A stretch of 64,000 nucleotides of DNA from Sipunculus nudus (taxonomy: Eukaryota > Annelida > Sipuncula > Golfingiida > Sipunculidae). The position numbers and the translations under genes were made by a program. The DNA lies in the NCBI GenBank assembly GCA_026874595.1, contig CM049317.1:77691891-77755890 (forward strand), read 5' to 3'. Positions within the stretch are counted from its first letter, which is position 1; each line of letters opens with the position of its first letter. Below are positions 1-11,346 of this stretch, piece by piece. The notes beneath the pieces are model-generated. The model searched no databases. It saw nothing but the letters and a program-made list of their open reading frames with translations, and was not told where the DNA came from.

Positions 1-1
1 A

Positions 2-516
2 AATTTTGCTGCTGTAGCCGAACCTTTGACTAATTTGTTAAAGAAGAAAAAAAAGTTTGTATGGAATGTTCAGTGTGAAAATGCATTTCAGAATTTGAAA
101 GCCATTCACCAGTTTTAGCAGCTCCAGACGTTTCTGTACCTTTTAAGTTAGCTGTAGATGCTAGTGATACTGCTGCTGGTGCTGTGTTGTTACAAGGAGG
201 CAATGATTGCATAGATCATCCAATTTGTTATTTCTCAAGAAAGTTTAATGCAAACCAGAAAAACTACTCCGCTATTGAAAAAGAATGTTTTGCTTTGATT
301 TTGGTGTTGCAACATTTTGAAGTTTATGATACTTGATCAGTCAGGCCTATCATTGCCTTCAGTAATCACAACCCCCTCACGTTCATGAACAAGTTGAAGT
401 GTAAAAATCAAAGATTTTTGAGATGGAGTTTGTTCTTACAGGATTACAATCTTGATATCATACACATTAAAGGGAAAGACAATGTACTTGCAAATTGCTT
501 ATCGAGATGTTTATGA
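2..516 (+). pseudogene. gypsy-type RNase H domain, frameshifted
   Basis: Typical retrotransposon RNase H words appear in order but not in one frame: a pre-RNase H stretch ending at a TAG near 116-118; then PVLAAPDVSVPFKLAVDAS and HPICYFSRKFN with the IEKECFALIL helix up to a TGA near 336; then NHNPLTFMNKL, RWSLFLQDYNLDI and HIKGKDNVLANCLSRC to a TGA at 514-516. At least two frameshifts or stops break it. The family role is degrading the RNA strand of the RNA/DNA hybrid during reverse transcription. The copy cannot be functional. Confidence 0.85.
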
Positions 517-650
517 AATGTTGTAAACAGGATGTTTTTGTAATGTTGTAGACAAGATGATTTGGAGATGTTGTAAAAATTTTAGTGATTGTGATCGCAA
601 AAGGAAAGTTTTCCGTGAACACTTTCTTTTTTTTCTTACAGGAGGGGGAG

Positions 651-1349
651 TGTTACAGGTGCTCTATTATGTGACACGGGCGTAACTCATGTTGTTGTTA
701 CATTTTATGTTTAATCCATGCTGGTTGAACTCTCGTTGTCATGTGGCCCTTGAGCTTTCACGCTTGGTCGTGGGTCACGTGATGAGTCTGGTATGTGTAG
801 ATACACAGCGATATATTTCTAGAGAATTCCTGAAACGCGTGTTTACTGTTGAGTAGGGTCCTTAAAGACTGTTCGAGAAGTGCAAAATTCCCGGCTTGGG
901 GTGTGAAGGTATATAAAGGGTTGTTTTTTAGAACCAGGGGGCAGACAGCAGAGCAGATTCCAGCGGACGCAGAAGCATGTGTCAGGACCTTATCCGACGA
1001 ATGCGGCAATTATAGATTTTTTTCAAGAACTTTCCTGGATTCTATACATTTAGACTTCAGTTTACTTTCTGTGTTGTTGCAAGATCTTTCCACTGGACTG
1101 TCATTCTCCGAGAGTTTACATTCAGAGGACTGATCTTGGTGACAGTGTTGGTATCAAGGTACTGTACCATTATCTTTCTGTGTGATTGTATTGACTTGTT
1201 GCTATAACGATGTGTTACTATATAAATTTATTGATTTAGTGTATTGTATTGTTAGGATTGTTTTAGGAATAAATTATAGTTACTTGTTAACAAAAGAACC
1301 ACTGACTTCTTTACATTCCCCTAGACATTTCCAGCTGCCTAGTGTTACA
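651..1349 (+). repeat. 3' LTR of the gypsy element
   Basis: It starts with TG directly after the purine tract (641-650) and ends with CA at 1349 in a second TGTTACA word. It holds a TATA-like box (tatataaa, 910-917) and a polyadenylation signal AATAAA (1268-1273), as expected for U3 and R regions. The right boundary is inferred from the terminal dinucleotide, because the 5' LTR lies outside the window. Confidence 0.65.
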
Positions 1350-1599
1350 GAATCTGATTTTTTTATCTCCATTACAAAATTTGTGTTTATCACGCATACG
1401 CGATCTGTTTATATTAGGTTCCGTAACAATGTCCTTGCACAGACAACTAAATAAGATATTGTGGGTGGCGTCATTTTCCATGCACATGCACAACAAATCT
1501 GATGACAAACCAACCGGCCTTTCATGAGGAATCTGGCAATTGTGTGTATTTTGCATTATTCCTAGGGTGCTCAAACATACCCCAAAACTCTGAGAATTG

Positions 1600-2820
1600 A
1601 GTTCACTGTGACCCAATTTCAGGTTTCCGGGAAGAACTTTTGAGGAACTCTTAGGATGTCAAGTTAGAAGATTCTGTGCCCAAAGGTTATGATTTGTGCC
1701 CTACTTAGGTATCAAACTTTAAATTATTCTGAGGGGTGCTTATTTTTATAAGCCCCATAGCTCAGAAAATATGGGTAACAGGGACCTAAATACACGTTTC
1801 CAAGGAGATTTTCATAGACCTCCCTGGATTTTAAGTTAGAAGATTCCAGGTCAAATGTTTATGATTTGTGCTCAGCTTTGGTATCGAATTTTTAAATATG
1901 AAGGGGGGTGCTTATAAGCCATATAGCTCAGAGAATATGGGTAACAGAGACCTAATTTTAAGTTTCCATGGAAATTTTTCATGTACCTCTCTGGATGTAA
2001 AGTGAAAAAATTCTAGGTCTAGTTGTTACGATTTGAGCCCTGTTAACAGATGACCGCATCTTTTAAGGTCTCAAAAATTGATAAAAAAATAGTGAAAAAT
2101 ACAGGTGGCACCACCAGTCTGCAGAAACTGATGGAAAAATCCATGATGAATATCCATGCAAAGAATCATGGTGATCAATGCCTTAGTTGTTCAGATACTT
2201 AAGCTTTTGTATCAAATTTTTCATTATTCTGGGGGGTACTTCGGAGCCCAATAGCTTGAAAAATATGGGTACCAGAGACCTAATTCCAGGTTTTCAAGGA
2301 TTATTTTTATGGGCCTCCTTGCATGTCGAGACAAAAAATTCTAAGTGAGAAGATTTTAGGTCCAGCGGTTACGATTTGTGCCCTGTTAACAGATGATCGC
2401 ATCTTTTAGGTCTAAAAAATAGAGACAAAAATCGTTAAGAAATGAAAAAAATATAGGTGGCACTACCAGTCTGCAGAAACTGATGAAACACTCCATGATG
2501 AATATCCATGCAAAGAATCATGGTGACCAATGCATTAGTTGTTCAGAAACTTGAGCTTTTGTATCAAATTTTTCATTTTTTTCTGGTTGGTACTTCGGAC
2601 CCCCATAGCTTATAGAATATGGGCAACAGAGACCTAATTCCAGATTTCCTAGGTGATTTTTTATGGATCTCTTTGGATGTTAAGTGAGAAGATCCCAGGT
2701 TCAACGGTTACGATTTGTGCCTTGTTAACGGACAGACGGCCGGATGGCCGGACGGCCGGACGGACGACGGCCAAAGAGTGATCGCTAAAGCTCAGATGAC
2801 TTACAGTCATCTGAGCTAAA
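1600..2820 (+). repeat. diverged repeat units ending in a GC-rich run and a perfect hairpin
   Basis: Three to four diverged copies of a 170-360 bp unit start near 1735, 1905, 2229 and 2590. Each carries the words gggtgcttat or ggtacttcgg, atagct(c/t)agaaaatatggg, aggttt(c/t)caagga and ggttacgatttg. The block ends in a GACGGCC-rich run (2730-2770) and a hairpin at 2791-2819 (arms agctcagatgact and agtcatctgagct, loop tac). A relative lies in inverse orientation at 44967-45150. It is a non-coding dispersed repeat of unknown class; similar hairpin-ended repeats are known to me as common in bivalve genomes. Confidence 0.55.
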
Positions 2821-2993
2821 AATGTTTGGCATGGATTCAACCGTTATTACGTTTATTATTTTGTTAAGGAACCGCTACACAAAGCGCATTAGAGTGATTA
2901 AACCTCAAGATTGCAGAATCTATAGATCTGAGATAATTTGACCTATTTGTCTTTCACCCATCTCCGCTAAGTCCAATGAGAACAAAACTTGAC

Positions 2994-3104
2994 AGATGTT
3001 ACAACATCACCACCCTGTCAACATTTAGGGCGTAAACATTCAGCAGGTAAACACTGGCTTTAACACGAGGTTGCATATTGATCAAACAATCATGAAAACC
3101 AGGA

Positions 3105-3159
<55 letters not shown>

Positions 3160-3402
3160 AAGGATACAGATAAAACCAAGCTTATAAATATTGTTACACT
3201 AATTATCACTTGTATGAATATATGACTAATTCATTAAAAAATCATAAGGTTGTATCATGAAATGACATATTCCAAAACTTGAATGACACTTAGATGTTAC
3301 AACATCAGCACCCTGTCAACATTTAGGGCGTAAACATTCAGCACGTAAACACTGGCTTTAACACGAGGTTGCATATTGATCAAACAATCATGAAAACCGG
3401 GA

Positions 3403-3452
<50 letters not shown>

Positions 3453-3600
3453 AATATATATGGCAAAGGATACAGATAAAACCAAGATTATAAATATTGT
3501 TACACTAATTATCACTTGTATGAACATATGAATAATTCATTAAAAAATCATAAGGTTGTATCATGAAATGACACATTCCAAAACTTGAGTGACACTTAGT
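2994..3600. repeat. tandem duplication, 2 x about 300 bp, each with an internal (TA)n
   Basis: Copy 1 (2994-3291) and copy 2 (3292-3600) both begin agatgttacaacatca and both contain ggcgtaaacattcagca, the (TA)n run and aaaaccaag. They differ by scattered substitutions and by the TA length. Open frames made of the TA run are artefacts. Confidence 0.85.
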
Positions 3601-5758
3601 AAAGTGCATACCTCCACCAAAGGAAAACAATTTGCTGAAATCTTCCTCTTATTCTGATGATTACCAGGCCGCCTACCACACTTATTATACATTATGTTTC
3701 TTGGCCCCCCCGTACATAGAGCTAAGTGATGTTTGTGCACGATATCTCAATCAACACAGACAAATGTCGTGCGTGTGGTCGGGAAAGGTCTGTCACATTA
3801 CGTTATAACTATATGTGTTTCTTTTCAGTATAGGTATAATTTTTTCGTTAGGGTTTAATTTATCTGCTTCTGTTCGATGTCCAATTAAACGAATATAAGA
3901 ACAAAGAAACCTATCTGTATAAACGCCTTATAGCTGCCTTTTATGTAATTTTTGGTTTACTCTATTGATATTGTAATGCACTGTAGGTAGTTCTGCTGAG
4001 AAAGGTTTCTAGAACCACTTTGTGACGGACGTGTGAGTTTTTGTATCTACAAGCTGTCAGTCAACATACGGCCATGCATGTTGAATAACAGAACAAAATA
4101 TGTAACTGTTGCATATAAGTTGAAAGATTGTTAGTTGAAAACCTCTGGTTCGTCTGACTTGCCATCAGATGTTCCTATTGAATGTGTTTGAATGATATGT
4201 CGGGTCCCCCACATCTTTAAAAAATCAGATGTTTTATAAAAGGTTGCAGGGATTATTTGTATTCAATAGACCAGTTATCATCTCATAACTTTGTTACACC
4301 TAAAGCACATCCCGATAATCACCCTTAAAAATACAAACTTGCCTTGTTAATGTTAGGGTTATACATTGCCTTCTTAGGGTTATAAATGCTGCGTGATTAA
4401 CAACCATTGGCCTGTTAGCCGGCAGTTAATTAAGCACATATTACCAGGGTATTTTGATGTTGATTCATCGTCCGGGTTTTAACATCAGTGTGGATGTGTT
4501 GGACGATGAGTACCCGTAAAGTTCATTATATACTTGTGCGTTTGTACACAATAGTAAAGTAACAATGCACAAATGCAACAGACACATATTGAAGCACACA
4601 GGAGTACACATTAATGTACGCATATATGTTGATATATGTGATTTTGCAGAGTTCAGAGGTCAGAAAGTTTTAAAAGTGTTTGGCTGATATTATAAATCAA
4701 ATTCATTGTCAATACACAAACATAGATATGACAAAAACGTAACTACCGCTAGGCAGAGAGATAAATATTATGACAAACTTTATATTATTTCGGTTGAATT
4801 TTAACGATTGTGTACTCGTTTCATCATGTCGTTTTCATCATGAGGTTGTCAGCTTTAATAAGTGGGACTTATATACATTAATCAAACAAACTACTGAATG
4901 CTTCCCTGAAAAATCCGGCGTAAGTTACCAATTAAAGGTATACTCTTCCTTAAAGTGTATTATTACATAGTTAGAAATTGCCTATCTACACATAGTCATT
5001 ATTTGGTTAAACATTGGAAGATATTAGCTTCAGATTCAAAAGATTGTCATGTATCCCGTTCTTCATATACCCCTAGACAGTTTTATGTTGGAAGCTCGAA
5101 AGCTGGTAATTCATGTGAATGTACCATTGTGGCTTCATATTTGTAATTCGAAGAAGTATCGCAGATATCTTGACTATTACAGAACAGCATAATACATAAG
5201 ATTATTTCTCCATTCCCAGGGTCACGTGATAACAGCATTTCATCTTGGGTCAAGAGGCCAGTCTGGGTGTCCTTCATCGTCATTCCATATATCGCCCTCT
5301 ACATGTTAAATACGACACTGTGCCTTTTGAAAGGTATCCACTAGATGGGCAGGTAAACATCAGACTCACCGATCTATTTTTAGCTACGAGAGAGATTACT
5401 AAAAGCTCCTAATCATGTTTATCAGTTCGTAAAGATCTTGCCACCTGCTCCGCTTACACAGACGATATGTTATTTGGTTTAGAAGATGGGTAGGTGATCT
5501 CATTACCACATTTCATTTGTGTGGGTGTGTTTTCAAAGTTTCTATACGGATTTTCCTTTGAAGCCCAGAGTGTTGGTCGAATGTGAATTGATTGGCCCAC
5601 TTTCTTATTAAGCTGATATTGATTTAAACAAAATTTAGTCAGACTTTTTACTTAAAACTACATAAAAACAAAGCAAATTACCAACGGTTAAACAATTAAT
5701 TCGCCTGTTAATTCTGTTATAAAAAAAGCGTTACGTACCGATCCTGGATAATGAACCT
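3601..5758. other. intergenic, nothing recognised
   Basis: AT-rich sequence without a convincing exon, transposon end or tandem repeat. The short open frames at 4.77-5.28 kb lack recognisable domains and splice context. Confidence 0.5.
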
Positions 5759-6335
5759 GTGTCGCAGACTGCACTCCGTTTTGCTATTCTCCTCTAATAC
5801 AGTTTAGCCTGTGTTACAGACTGCCGTCCTTTTTACCATGCTTCTCTCATAAAGTGTGGCCTGCGTTACAGGCTGTAGTCCTTCTTAGCATGCTTCTCTT
5901 ATAAAGTGTAGCCTGTGTTGCAGACTGCAGTCCTTAGCATGCTCCTCTAATACAGTGTGGCCTGCATTACAGGCTGTAGTCCTTCTTAGAATGCTCCTCT
6001 AATCAAGTGTAGCCTGTTTTACAGACTGCAGTCCTTTTTACCATGCTTCTCTCATAAAGTGTAGCCTGTGTTGCAGACTGCAGTCCTTTTTACCACGCTC
6101 CACTCAAAATGTATAGCCTGTGTTGCAGACTGCAGTTCTGTTCACCATGGTTCTCTCATAAACTGTAGCCTGTGTTACAGACTGCAGTCCTTTTTACCAT
6201 GCTTCTCTCATAAAGTATAGCCTGTGTTACAGACTGCAGTCCTTTATACCATGGTCCTCTCATAAAGTGTAGCCCGTGTTACAGAATGCAGTCCTTTTTA
6301 ACATGTTCCTCTAATAAAGTATAGCCTGTTAGATC
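5759..6335. repeat. minisatellite, about 52-bp unit, about 11 copies
   Basis: The word agcctgtgttacagactgca recurs with small changes near 5805, 5859, 5911, 5959, 6011, 6062, 6115, 6168, 6219, 6271 and 6323. Between these words are gtcctttttaccatg and cttctctcataaagtg blocks. Units are 49-53 bp and about 80-95 % alike by eye. Confidence 0.9.
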
Positions 6336-8057
6336 AGATGGTAGTATTTGTTCACAATAACCGGGGTCACAAAACCGTTAGCTTGCTCTGGCTGATTGTA
6401 GCAATTATGCCCGATAACCTTGAAACCCCAATGTGTATTCTTATGTATCTTTAGCATAATCTCCAACAAAATTGATAGTCAAATATTTTTTTAGTCTGTG
6501 GCCAATCAAATACATGTTGTCCAGAAGCTTGTCCGGGACCGATTTGATTTGGAAGGATACTTTTGGCCTCACTTTATTTGTGCCAGGATTGCAAGGAAAT
6601 GGGAAACACAAGGCCTGATTTTCTTGGCTGTGTCTGACTGCAGAAACAACAAATTCTTTATTAATAGTTGCATATCAGAATTTATTATAAGGCTGCTTAA
6701 AGAGGCCCACACATCAAGGATTTTGTATATGTTATATAGGAAAAACAAAATCAGCCACATATCCTATTAATGAAGGGTCATACAATTGTTCTAGCCGTAG
6801 TATGCAACAACACCTTGTAATGATTGCAGGTGAACGTATACGGTTTATAGATCTGGTAAAGAAATGAAAACTAAGCATAAGTGTATCTAATGGCAGAACA
6901 ACCTACTTTTATAACTATTTTAGCTACAAATACCATTAGAAAATGGATGCATTTGTCTGTCCACCTGGATAAGATAAGCCAACAATAATAATTGCAAGTC
7001 TATGGTATGCTGGTCCCCCTCAGCGAAACAACATTACCAAAATAGCTATGCGTTTCTCATAGTTAGAGTGTACCCTGTTTCTGTATTAATGTTAGTATAG
7101 TTATATAATTAATATTAAATTTTACGAATGGCTTTCAGAAAAAGATTAGTTTTTTCCTTTTTTTTTAATTTTACTTTTTTTTCTCTTAAAATTGTTTCCA
7201 AGTGGCGGTTCAGACGTCATACGAAGAGGATACGTAAGCATTACTACCACACGAACACACACAAATATACACATTAAACTAACCCGTTAAGCATGTAAAA
7301 ATACATAGAACTACTAGAGATATAATTTGAAGTTGTACTTGTAGGTTTACTTGGCGCGCAATATGCGATATGTGGATTGCGGTAAGAGAATGTGGTATAA
7401 AATCGCGTGAGGCTTAACTTGCGGTTAAACACTGCGGTATGGGACCTGGTGATGTCTTAACCTGCTGGATCACGCTGGATTCTTCAGGTCCCGTGCTTGT
7501 TTGACCGCGCGGTATTCGCGATCCATTTTACCTCATATCTCATACCGCATCTGCATACAGTGCGTTAAGTAAGAGAAAGATCAGGGCTGTTTAATATGTA
7601 TGGAAATTATTGATGAACTTAAAGACACCCGAATGAATAACTCTTTGCTAGGAAATCTAAGACACTGATGCAAAAGTACATAAAATATAAAAAAATATCT
7701 AAACCTTATGTGAAAGCTCGACTCTAAATGGTGGCAGAAAGTACATGTGAATGTTTCCTTGTGTATGAAACAGAACAATCAAAATTTTATAAATTTATAT
7801 TATTATAATAAATCATTTAATCTAATCGATCACATCAATGCTATAGTATCTAATTTGAAGTGCAAACATTTCAGTTTGCAGAAATACAGTTTCTTATCAA
7901 TTAGAGGTTATGGCTAATGTTAGCCCATTAGCTAAAAAATTATGGCAAACTCACCAGTGGCCCATTACAAAAATTGCAGGCATAGTATTAATATGTGTGT
8001 GATAAATGTATATAATAGGTTGCGCTTTCATTTATTAAACAAAGCAATTAAGGAGTA

Positions 8058-8110
<53 letters not shown>

Positions 8111-8160
8111 ATACATGTATATATGATCATTTTGCCTTAATTTCAGCTAATGCATTAACA
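6336..8160. other. intergenic with T-rich tract and (TA)n
   Basis: No gene seen. There is a T-rich tract near 7150-7190 and a (TA)n microsatellite at 8058-8107. The segment 7340-7560 is somewhat richer in GC but has no long frame. Confidence 0.5.
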
Positions 8161-8174
8161 TTGGTTATGACCTC

Positions 8175-8870
8175 TAGTTGACAAAAAAACGTATCTTTCT
8201 AATGCAGTGGGGTGTGCCACAGTTATCTGTTTGGGGCCCATTACTATTTTCAATCTATCTCCGTTGGGCCATATACTCAGAAAGCACAAATTTATAATTC
8301 ACAGATATGCTGATGATGTTCAGTTACATATTTTATTTTAATCAAATACATTTCCAGAATCATCGACTGTTGAAGCAATTCGAAACTGTGTTTTGGCATT
8401 TAATAAGCTCAAACTGAACAGCAACAAAACTGAATTTATTGTTCTTTGTAGAAAGCGTCACCTTGCTGATATAACATTAAATCACCAGACTGTTCGTACT
8501 TTACGTTTGGCTGACGCCTCCTTACCCTGGGTGCCTTCAAGTCGACTAGTCACATGTGGCGACCGTGCCTTCTCCATAGCTGCGCCAAAATTATGGAACA
8601 ATCTTCCTAAAAATTTCAGAAACTGTTCCAATCTCTCTACTATTAAAACCAAACGTTCCTTTGCAGAGAGAAAATGTCTACTCACAATGACTGCTTTTTT
8701 AAATTCTTATCTTATTTTAATTTTTAGTATAATTTTACATCTCGTGTACTTTTGTGAAATTATTTTACATGTCTTTAGGGTGTATCTTTTAATATGTTAT
8801 ATTCTATAGTGCGCATTTTACCAGTATTACACTGTAAAATGCGCAATATAAATGTACATCAATTATAATG
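8175..8870 (+). mobile_element. CR1/L2-like non-LTR retrotransposon, 3' fragment, degenerate
   Basis: Reverse transcriptase block 5 words lie at 8208-8260 (GVPQ and GPLLF separated by substitutions) and a YADD box at 8305-8316, with a TAA shortly after. From 8393 an open frame keeps the thumb and C-terminal words LNSNKTEFIV and then GDRAFSIAAPKLWNNLP, the usual end of CR1/L2/Rex1-type ORF2. The piece between them is deleted. The end at 8815-8870 (gcgcaatataaatgtacatc) resembles the short 3' tails of this group. The 138-residue open frame at 8393-8809 is a remnant, not a host gene. Confidence 0.75.
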
Positions 8871-8927
8871 ATATATCCCCATACATGTATATATGCACTT
8901 GGTTGTATGCAAAATTGGATCTTTTAA

Positions 8928-9245
8928 GAGACTGAATCCTTGAGTGACCCGTACTTCATCACCCCAGCTGAATACCCACCAGACTTCACATACACAGAGA
9001 TAACTGATGACGTCAACAGATCAAAGTTCCCACTGAAACGTGTGCTGTCACTGCCGGGGGTGCTTGGCAACGGTAATTGCCTAATGCCGTCACGACACGA
9101 ATATTACAATGAGAAACGAGCGCCACCTGGTGGGAGAGCCATGGAGGCACGAAGACCATTCAGGTGGAAAAAGCGACCGTGTTCATGCTTTGTAACCAGT
9201 GAACAGGTGGCGCTGCCTATCATCTTGTGTTTTGGATTTCAATGA
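8928..9245 (+). other. unidentified open frame, GC-richer than its surroundings
   Basis: About 105 codons are open from 8928 to the TGA at 9243-9245, with no ATG at the front (the first start-like codon is TTG). The translation includes SDPYFITPAEYPPDFTYTEI and then an arginine- and proline-rich part. I do not recognise a domain. The base composition suggests formerly coding DNA: an exon or a transposon fragment following the LINE tail. It could equally be chance. Confidence 0.25.
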
Positions 9246-9534
9246 TTTACCGTTGGATACATGCTCTTTATTAAAACCCAGTATCACTGTGGTTATGTGA
9301 GTTGGGTACTTTATACTCTAGATAAATAGAAAAGTATATTTTCTTTTTCCCAGACTCTAGTGACATTCGTCCTAGACTGTCCCATGGATGTGTGCATGAA
9401 CTTGATGAAGCTTCCCTCGAGGGGATTGGAAAATTCAATTTTTCCTTTTAAATTTTATATAATAATAAAATCATCTGTGTTATTTATTTCAGTGTGCTAT
9501 ATTTCCGGTGATGTATATGCCTTTGCATAAATAC

Positions 9535-10350
9535 ACTGTTCAAAAGACACATCAGCCTTACAAGTGGACTGGTAGAAGAAGAAGAATTTTATTGTAGAAA
9601 AAGACCTTGTCACCGATGTTACAAATATAAATAAATAAATGCAATTAAACATTTAACATATAACATGCTACTACACATATAATACATACATAGTTGTATT
9701 ACCTGCTCTCGTGTTGTTTCATAATCATAAAATATATGTCACATCGAGGTTTTCTTTACCTGAAATAAATATTTCGCCACATTCAAATGTACATTTCAAA
9801 GACTGGAATTTTAATAGCTAAATTAAACCATACGTATATTTTTGGAATTTTCTTTACAGATGCAAAAAAAAAATCTTTTCTTTAGTTTTCATTTCTAGAG
9901 CAAGAAAACAAAACATGGATCTCATCATCAACTTCATCTTGATTACACATTTTATAGACTCATTTTTTTACATTATTTCTCCTTCGAATTTCATTTTCAT
10001 AACATGTTAACAATGGTCACTTAATCTAAATTTTGATAAAGCCTGCCTGTATACAAATGCCATATTATACAAATATATTTCTGATTCTACTGCTGATTGA
10101 ATTTCACTATATATACTGAGCTTAGATTTACTTCTGATTTCTGTTAACATTTCAGAAAATGGACTGGTACTAAATACGTGGTCTCTCATAATTCTTCCTT
10201 CCTGTTACTATTCCTGTATCCCGCCACTATCCGTAATGGAGAGGACTGTCTGTAGACTTTTATATACATGTATTTCGCCTTAGACAAGCCAGGTTTGCTT
10301 GGATACCAAATGCAACAATCGACCATGCCTAATGAAACTGGACAAACAGT

Positions 10351-10418
<68 letters not shown>

Positions 10419-11310
10419 TAAGCTTTAATTGTATATGCGAGTAAATGTATATATACATATATGGGTGAAATATCGATCATATAATTTTGTAACCGTGGCG
10501 TTTATATAAGTCAATCAGCGTATATCTGTATGTGCGTTGATGCGTAAAAGTCGCCACGGATAGGGTCTTACGATCTGACGTCACTCAGCACTGTGAGTGT
10601 GTGTGTGTGTGTGGCAGAAATGCCAGATCCACTCCACCAATTTAAACTTTGCAGTTTCCGCCAGTTCACGCATATACTGATATTTCCGAATGCGAAAACA
10701 CAGCTTTATGCGAGTGATATTCTTTGAAATGCTGGCCAGAGAATAATCTCAAAACTTGGGCCACGATAATCAGGTATATAAACTTGGTGATAAGATTAAT
10801 GAATAAAAATGACGAAGCCACCCTTATGTCCTTACTAAGGTCTGGAAACGTTGGGATGGCAGTACAAGCTATTTGATAAGGATAATTCTAATTAAAGTAG
10901 ATGTACTCATCATTTCTTATCATTTTGTCACAGGTTGACTGCTGAAAACGATAATTATTAACGTATTTTTACATGTGACTCAGTTTTCTAACCCTGCCCT
11001 GTACTTTCCCCGGGGCAGTAGGGTCCTGTAACCTTAAATCCCTTATCAGTTTTCAAGTTTTGACTGAGTGCAGTGTACTATATCAGGCCCAGCTTTTCAG
11101 TGCCCTGTGTATTCATTGGTTTTAAATTGTTCTATTTTCTGCTTGTTAAGAATCCCCTTTCTCCCTGTCACACGTCCTGTCTTATGCCCTGGTAATCACA
11201 AAACACAAAGTGAGGCTTAATGTTTTTTTGGGTCTTGGTGCACGAGGAATTTCTAGTGAAGGCCAGAGTTGGTCTGTGAACTTGGAACCGAGAGGTTCAC
11301 CTATGAGCTG

Positions 11311-11346
<36 letters not shown>

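Larger units (their letters stand above)
1..1349 (+). mobile_element. Ty3/gypsy LTR retrotransposon, 5'-truncated (RNase H, polypurine tract, 3' LTR)
   Basis: This is the 3' end of a gypsy-group LTR retrotransposon entering from the left edge. Seen: RNase H-like coding sequence in three reading frames (2-516), a purine-rich tract at 641-650 directly before a TGTTACAG start, and an LTR-like segment to about 1349. Unusually, the RNase H reading ends at a stop (514-516) only about 135 bases before the polypurine tract, so no integrase follows it. Known families that match this are gypsy elements with integrase placed before reverse transcriptase (Gmr1-like order). Otherwise integrase was deleted here. 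The frameshifts show the copy is dead. Confidence 0.8.

Noticed and set aside
1182-1454. 90-residue plus frame across the LTR end
   Set aside because: It spans the R/U5 region and flank of the LTR and has no recognisable motif.
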